A stretch of DNA of 10,000 bases from Rheinheimera sp. (lineage in GTDB: Bacteria > Pseudomonadota > Gammaproteobacteria > Enterobacterales > Alteromonadaceae): NCBI RefSeq assembly GCF_020217005.1, contig NZ_JAIWOI010000219.1, positions 1-10,000 of the forward strand. Reading direction: 5' to 3'. Below the pieces are notes generated by a model. The model made no database searches. It was not told the origin of the DNA and was given only the letters and a program-made list of their open reading frames with translations. This document shows positions 6,227-10,000 of the stretch, one piece after another; the first letter of the stretch is position 1; each line of letters starts with the position of its first letter. A program made the position numbers and the translations under genes.

Positions 6227-6231
6227 ATTAG

Positions 6232-9200
6232 TTATTTCTTTTGCAGGAAGGCTTTATCCAAAGCCAGGAAAACGACAGGAGTTGTCAGCAAAGTTAATAT
6301 CTGGCTAAAAGCCAACCCGCCCACTACTGCCACACCTAAAGGCACCCGTAGTTCAGCACCTGTACCAAAACCCATCATTAAAGGCACAGCCCCTAAAATA
6401 GCAGCCAGTGTTGTCATCATAATAGGACGGAACCGCACCAGACAGGCCTGATGTATGGCCTCTTTGGCCGACATGCCTTGTTCCCGCTGGGCTTGCAGTG
6501 CAAAGTCGACCATCAGTATGCCGTTTTTCTTCACTATGCCTATCAGCAGAATAATGCCTATCAGCGCCATAATGGAGAAATCCAGTTGCCAGGCCCAGAG
6601 CAACAAAATGGCGCCTATAGCGGCTGAGGGCAAGGTAGATAAAATAGTCAAAGGGTGAACAAAACTCTCATACAGCACACCCAAAATGATATAGACAGCT
6701 AACAAGGCCGTGAAAATCAGCAAAGGCTGAGTCGCCAGCGAGTCCTGAAAAGCCTGAGCAGCGCCCTGAAATGAACCAGACACTGATGTTGGCATTTGTA
6801 ATTCTGTGCGCGCTTGTTCCAGTGCATTCACAGCGTCACCTAAAGCTACACCTGAGGCCAGGTTAAAAGACAAATTTGCTGCAGGTTGCATACCATTGTG
6901 CGCTATCACCACTGGACCACTGGTCGCTGGTAAAATCTTCGCAAATGCCAACAAAGGCACCATTTCGCCAGTAGTAGGAGAGCGCAAGTGGAAATAGTTT
7001 AAACTTTCTGCTGTGCCACGCTGCTCCGGATCTAACTCCAGTATCACGTTATATTGGTTTGTTTCCGTCTGGTACTCATTAATCTGGCGCTGACCAAAGG
7101 CATCATATAAGGCTTGGTCCAAATCTGCGGCGGCAAAACCAAGACGCGCAGCTTCCTGTCGGTCCAGCTCCAACTTGATAATATTGGCGTCCCACTGCAA
7201 ATCGTTGGATAAATCGGTGAACATCGGATTTTGCCGCAATTTGGCTGTAAGCGCCTGAGTCCAGGTGGCCAGCTCCTCACTGCTTAAAGCTTTGAGCACA
7301 TAGCTATATTGAGCCCGACCAGGCCCTGCGCCTAAGTTGATATCCTGAGCAGCCCGTAAAAACACCTGAAAACCCGGAATTTGGGCAAACTGTGGTCTTA
7401 ATCTGTCAATAATTTCACTGGCACTGGCGTCCCGGTCGTCCGGATCATTTAATACAATCCAGACCCGGCCTGAACCTGTGGAGTTATTTCCGCCGACCAA
7501 ATGGTTAAAACCAGTGATATCCGGATCCTTTTTCAGGATAGCCTCCATTTGTTTGTGTTTGGCTACCATATCCTCATATGAGATGTCAGAAGCGGCCTGA
7601 GTGATGCCGATAACAAAACCCGTGTCCTGTAATGGGAAAAAGCCTTTGGGTATAGCCATAAAACTGGCGACACTGCCTGCAACCGTCAGGAAAAATACGC
7701 CAAGCATTATCTTCTGATGGTCCAAAGCCCAACTTAAGACTTTGTCATAACGTTTTACTAAGAGGTCAAAGAAGCCCGGCTGATTTGGGTCATGGGCAGG
7801 CGCTTTATCCATAAAAAGCGAGGCTAAAGTCGGGGCCAGAGTTAAACACACCACTACTGAAATCAAAATGGCAGCTGTGGCCGTCAGTGAAAACTCTAAA
7901 AACAGCTTGCCGATAATGCCCCCCATAAACAGCAGAGGTATGAAAGCCGCCACTAAAGACACGCTGATGGAGACCACAGTAAAACCAATTTCCTGTGCAC
8001 CTTTGAGTGCTGCCATGCGTTTGGATTCACCCGCCTCTAAATGCCTGTGTATGTTTTCGATCACCACTATGGCGTCGTCGACAATAAAACCTACCGCTAT
8101 CACAATAGCCACCAAGGTAAGGTTATTAAGGCTAAAACCTGCCAGGTACATAAAAGCGCAGGTACCAATCAGCGACACACCAAGCACAGCAGAGACTATC
8201 AGGGTGGCAGACCACTGGCGTAGAAACGCCGCCATCACCGCGATTACCAGCATGACGGCTATGGCCAGCGTCAGCTCTACTTCGTGCAAAGAAGAGCGGA
8301 TAGTCCGGGTCCTGTCGTTAAATACTTCGACTTTGACGTCAGCGGGTAAAGCTGCTGTCAGTTGTGGCAAAGCTGCTCTGATCCGATCCGCAGTGGCCAC
8401 TATATTGGCGCCTGGCTGGCGACGAATAATCAACGCCACACCGGACTCGCCATTGGGCCAAATTTGTACAAAATCGTTTTCAGCACCCAGTTTCACAGTG
8501 GCCACATCACGCAGATACACAGGGGCGCTGTCGTTGTAGCTGACAATCAGATTGGCATATTCATCAGCAGAAAAAATCTGATCATTCACACTGAGTGTGG
8601 ACACCCTGTTATCACCAAACAAAGCGCCTTTTGGCAAGTTGACGCTGGCGCGTTGCACTGCAGTGCGAATATCTGCCAGCGTAATACCAGCAGCAGCCAG
8701 AACTTCGGGTTTTGCCTGAATACGAATGGCAGGTTTTTGCTGACCTCCAATGAACACTTCCCCTACACCGTTAATCTGACTCATTTGACGGGCCAGCACA
8801 GTTTCAGCCAGGTCACTGATTTTTGTGCGGGATAAGGTTTCAGAAGTCACGCCTATGATTAAAATAGGACTATCTGCCGGATTCACTTTGCGCCAGGTGG
8901 GTAAATTCGGCATATCGGGTAAACGGCCGGCGGCCTGATTCAATGCGGCCTGAACTTCCTGCGCCGCGCTGTCGATATCTTTTTCCAGCACAAATTGCAG
9001 TGTAATCTCCACCGAGCCTAATGCACTGCTGGATGTCATTTCGGTAATGCCAGGCACTGAACTTAAAGCTACTTCTAAAGGCGTGGCTACTGAGGACGCC
9101 ATGGTCTCAGCACTGGCTCCCGGCAAGCGGGCGTTGACCTGGATGGTAGGGAAATCCGCTTCTGGCAAAGGAGCTATGGATAAACGGGGAAAAGCCAATA

Positions 9201-9285
9201 CTCCTAATAGCACCAGAGCAAAGGTCAATAATACTGTGCCTATAGGGTGATCCATACACCAGGCAAATACACTGCGGCTATTCAT
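6232..9285 (-). CDS. RND (HAE1) multidrug efflux permease, MdtC/MuxC-like
   Basis: Inner-membrane proton-driven drug exporter, a full-length 1017-residue protein (MdtC of E. coli is 1025). The N-terminal transmembrane helix (about 14-32) is followed by a porter domain with the subfamily-typical PGASAETMASSVATPLE (55-71) and RKVNPADSPI (132-141). The TM4 proton-relay pair is D403-D404 in VDDAIVVIENI, and the partner lysine is K920 in IVKKNGILMVDF, so the transport machinery looks intact. A second large periplasmic domain (about 550-850) and the C-terminal helix bundle are complete. The ATG lies 3 nt after the membrane-fusion protein stop, with a weak GGGG ribosome site, so translation may be coupled. 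Classic mdtABC loci carry two RND genes; here only one follows the fusion protein before the palindrome, so a homotrimeric pump is likely unless another RND gene lies elsewhere. The substrate range cannot be read from sequence. Confidence 0.95.
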   Translation of the reverse strand: MNSRSVFAWCMDHPIGTVLLTFALVLLGVLAFPRLSIAPLPEADFPTIQVNARLPGASAETMASSVATPLEVALSSVPGITEMTSSSALGSVEITLQFVLEKDIDSAAQEVQAALNQAAGRLPDMPNLPTWRKVNPADSPILIIGVTSETLSRTKISDLAETVLARQMSQINGVGEVFIGGQQKPAIRIQAKPEVLAAAGITLADIRTAVQRASVNLPKGALFGDNRVSTLSVNDQIFSADEYANLIVSYNDSAPVYLRDVATVKLGAENDFVQIWPNGESGVALIIRRQPGANIVATADRIRAALPQLTAALPADVKVEVFNDRTRTIRSSLHEVELTLAIAVMLVIAVMAAFLRQWSATLIVSAVLGVSLIGTCAFMYLAGFSLNNLTLVAIVIAVGFIVDDAIVVIENIHRHLEAGESKRMAALKGAQEIGFTVVSISVSLVAAFIPLLFMGGIIGKLFLEFSLTATAAILISVVVCLTLAPTLASLFMDKAPAHDPNQPGFFDLLVKRYDKVLSWALDHQKIMLGVFFLTVAGSVASFMAIPKGFFPLQDTGFVIGITQAASDISYEDMVAKHKQMEAILKKDPDITGFNHLVGGNNSTGSGRVWIVLNDPDDRDASASEIIDRLRPQFAQIPGFQVFLRAAQDINLGAGPGRAQYSYVLKALSSEELATWTQALTAKLRQNPMFTDLSNDLQWDANIIKLELDRQEAARLGFAAADLDQALYDAFGQRQINEYQTETNQYNVILELDPEQRGTAESLNYFHLRSPTTGEMVPLLAFAKILPATSGPVVIAHNGMQPAANLSFNLASGVALGDAVNALEQARTELQMPTSVSGSFQGAAQAFQDSLATQPLLIFTALLAVYIILGVLYESFVHPLTILSTLPSAAIGAILLLWAWQLDFSIMALIGIILLIGIVKKNGILMVDFALQAQREQGMSAKEAIHQACLVRFRPIMMTTLAAILGAVPLMMGFGTGAELRVPLGVAVVGGLAFSQILTLLTTPVVFLALDKAFLQKK

Positions 9286-9288
9286 GCT

Positions 9289-10000
9289 TTATTGCCCCGC
9301 AGTTGCTGTCTGAGGAGGAGTAGTCTGAATTTTCAACTCAGCACCTTTTCGCAGCCGGCTTTGCCCGTCCACTATCACCTGCTGACCTGCGTTTATGCCT
9401 GTGACTACCACCTGATCATTATCCTGCAACACCACATCTACAGCCGCGGTAGCCGCTTTACCTTGTTCGTCAAACCAGACAAAAGCGCCTTCAGGCCCTT
9501 GTTGCAGCGCTTTAGCCGGAATAGTTAAAGCCTTTTCCAGCACCTTGCTTTGTAAGGCAATCACCACAGACTGACTGGGCCACAACGCCGCATCGGGGTT
9601 GGAAAAATCAGCTTTGACTCTGATAGTTCCAGTCGCAGCAGCGACTCTGTTGTCCACAACTGTAAGTTTGCCCTGGGCTAAAGGCTCCGCACCTTCTTTT
9701 AAAAAAGCCAACACTGGCACAGTTTGTTTATGTTGAATTTGTTGGGTTAACAGCTGCAACTCTGGCAAACGTGATTGCGGCAAGGCAATTTCAATACTGA
9801 TAGGGTCAAGCTGTACTACAGAAAATAAACTGGTGGCATCACTGGTTCTTACATAGTTGCCTGCATCCACATTGCGGATCCCCACCCGGCCTGTAATAGG
9901 TGACAGTATTTGGGTGTAAGACAATTCCACCTGCTGCGCATTAATTGTGGCCTGTACGCTGCGAAGTTCAGCCTGCAGTTGCTGCACTGTGGCTTGTTGC
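9289..10000 (-). CDS. RND periplasmic membrane-fusion protein, MdtA-like (5' end outside window)
   Basis: Periplasmic adaptor linking the RND permease to an outer-membrane channel. The frame runs open to the window edge and covers the last 236 residues; the signal peptide, first half of the hairpin and part of the lipoyl domain are missing. Visible in order are the end of the coiled coil (QQLQAELRSVQATINAQQ), the second lipoyl half with LSYTQILSPITGRVG and VDAGNYV, the beta-barrel domain beginning at VVQLDPISIEIALPQS, ATGTIRVKADF with PSQSV, then the membrane-proximal domain with TIPAKALQQGPEGAFVW and a final GQQVIVDGQSRLRKGAEL. These match the MdtA branch of the AcrA/MexA family. A GTG at 9987 could be read as a start, but it falls inside the coiled coil and the frame continues upstream. 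The stop is 3 nt before the permease ATG, indicating one operon. Confidence 0.93.
   Translation of the reverse strand, partial: QQATVQQLQAELRSVQATINAQQVELSYTQILSPITGRVGIRNVDAGNYVRTSDATSLFSVVQLDPISIEIALPQSRLPELQLLTQQIQHKQTVPVLAFLKEGAEPLAQGKLTVVDNRVAAATGTIRVKADFSNPDAALWPSQSVVIALQSKVLEKALTIPAKALQQGPEGAFVWFDEQGKAATAAVDVVLQDNDQVVVTGINAGQQVIVDGQSRLRKGAELKIQTTPPQTATAGQ

Larger units (their letters stand above)
5808..6231. other. 424-nt regulatory intergenic region without a gene
   Basis: It separates the receptor start from the RND stop, both on the minus strand. It contains three operator-like palindromes, at least one candidate promoter facing the receptor, and at its right end a long inverted repeat. 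No open frame with a ribosome site or recognisable product was found on either strand. The stretch 6016-6146 is AT-rich and shows nothing I can name. Confidence 0.7.

Noticed and set aside
5939..6247. Short match ATTTCTTTTGC at about 5941 and 6235
   Set aside because: Only 11 bases, AT-rich, and the second copy is the coding end of the RND gene; probably chance.
7868..8539. 223-codon open frame on the plus strand
   Set aside because: It lies wholly antisense to the RND permease, is rich in Ser/Thr/Ala as expected of a shadow frame, and has no recognisable domain.
8362..8835. 157-codon plus-strand frame
   Set aside because: Antisense to the well-supported RND gene; no family features.
9985..9987. 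GTG as the start of the membrane-fusion protein
   Set aside because: It falls inside the coiled-coil hairpin and the frame stays open to the window edge, so the true start is outside the window.

Overview
The window looks like part of a gammaproteobacterial chromosome. Gene content and style (a large TonB-dependent receptor with an EVIQISATKR TonB box, LacI-type control of sugar genes, an MdtA/MdtC-type RND pump, moderate GC) suggest the Alteromonadales or a Rheinheimera-like relative. That placement is inference from style and is not proven. Coding density is ordinary, and no tRNA, rRNA, CRISPR array, insertion sequence or phage gene was seen.

Left half (1-5807) plus the intergenic region to 6176: a locus that looks built for uptake and use of gluconate or a related sugar acid. 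A GPH-type (MelB-like) cation symporter, cut off by the window's left edge, lies downstream of a gluconokinase-like P-loop kinase on the minus strand. A GntR-like LacI-family repressor is transcribed divergently from the kinase. Convergent with the repressor is an 820-residue TonB-dependent outer-membrane receptor that starts at a GTG. Four copies of a 14-bp palindrome with a central GCGC (consensus TGAyAGCGCwAnCA) tie these genes together. One lies between kinase and repressor, and three lie upstream of the receptor with centres 156 and 155 bp apart. The simplest reading is one LacI-type regulon: receptor brings substrate across the outer membrane, symporter across the inner membrane, and kinase phosphorylates it.

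Between the repressor and the receptor (3064-3344) there is no gene. It holds a fragment of a repeat just after the repressor stop, a clear minus-strand intrinsic terminator (3149-3174), and between that and the receptor stop a long structured 3' region with further hairpins.

Right half (6177-10000): a minus-strand efflux operon made of a membrane-fusion protein (5' part outside the window) and one complete RND permease of the MdtC/MuxC type, 3 nt apart. Its 3' end abuts a long imperfect inverted repeat (6177-6226), whose right arm resembles the fragment after the repressor. This looks like a REP-type palindromic element. The efflux operon seems unrelated to the sugar-acid locus.
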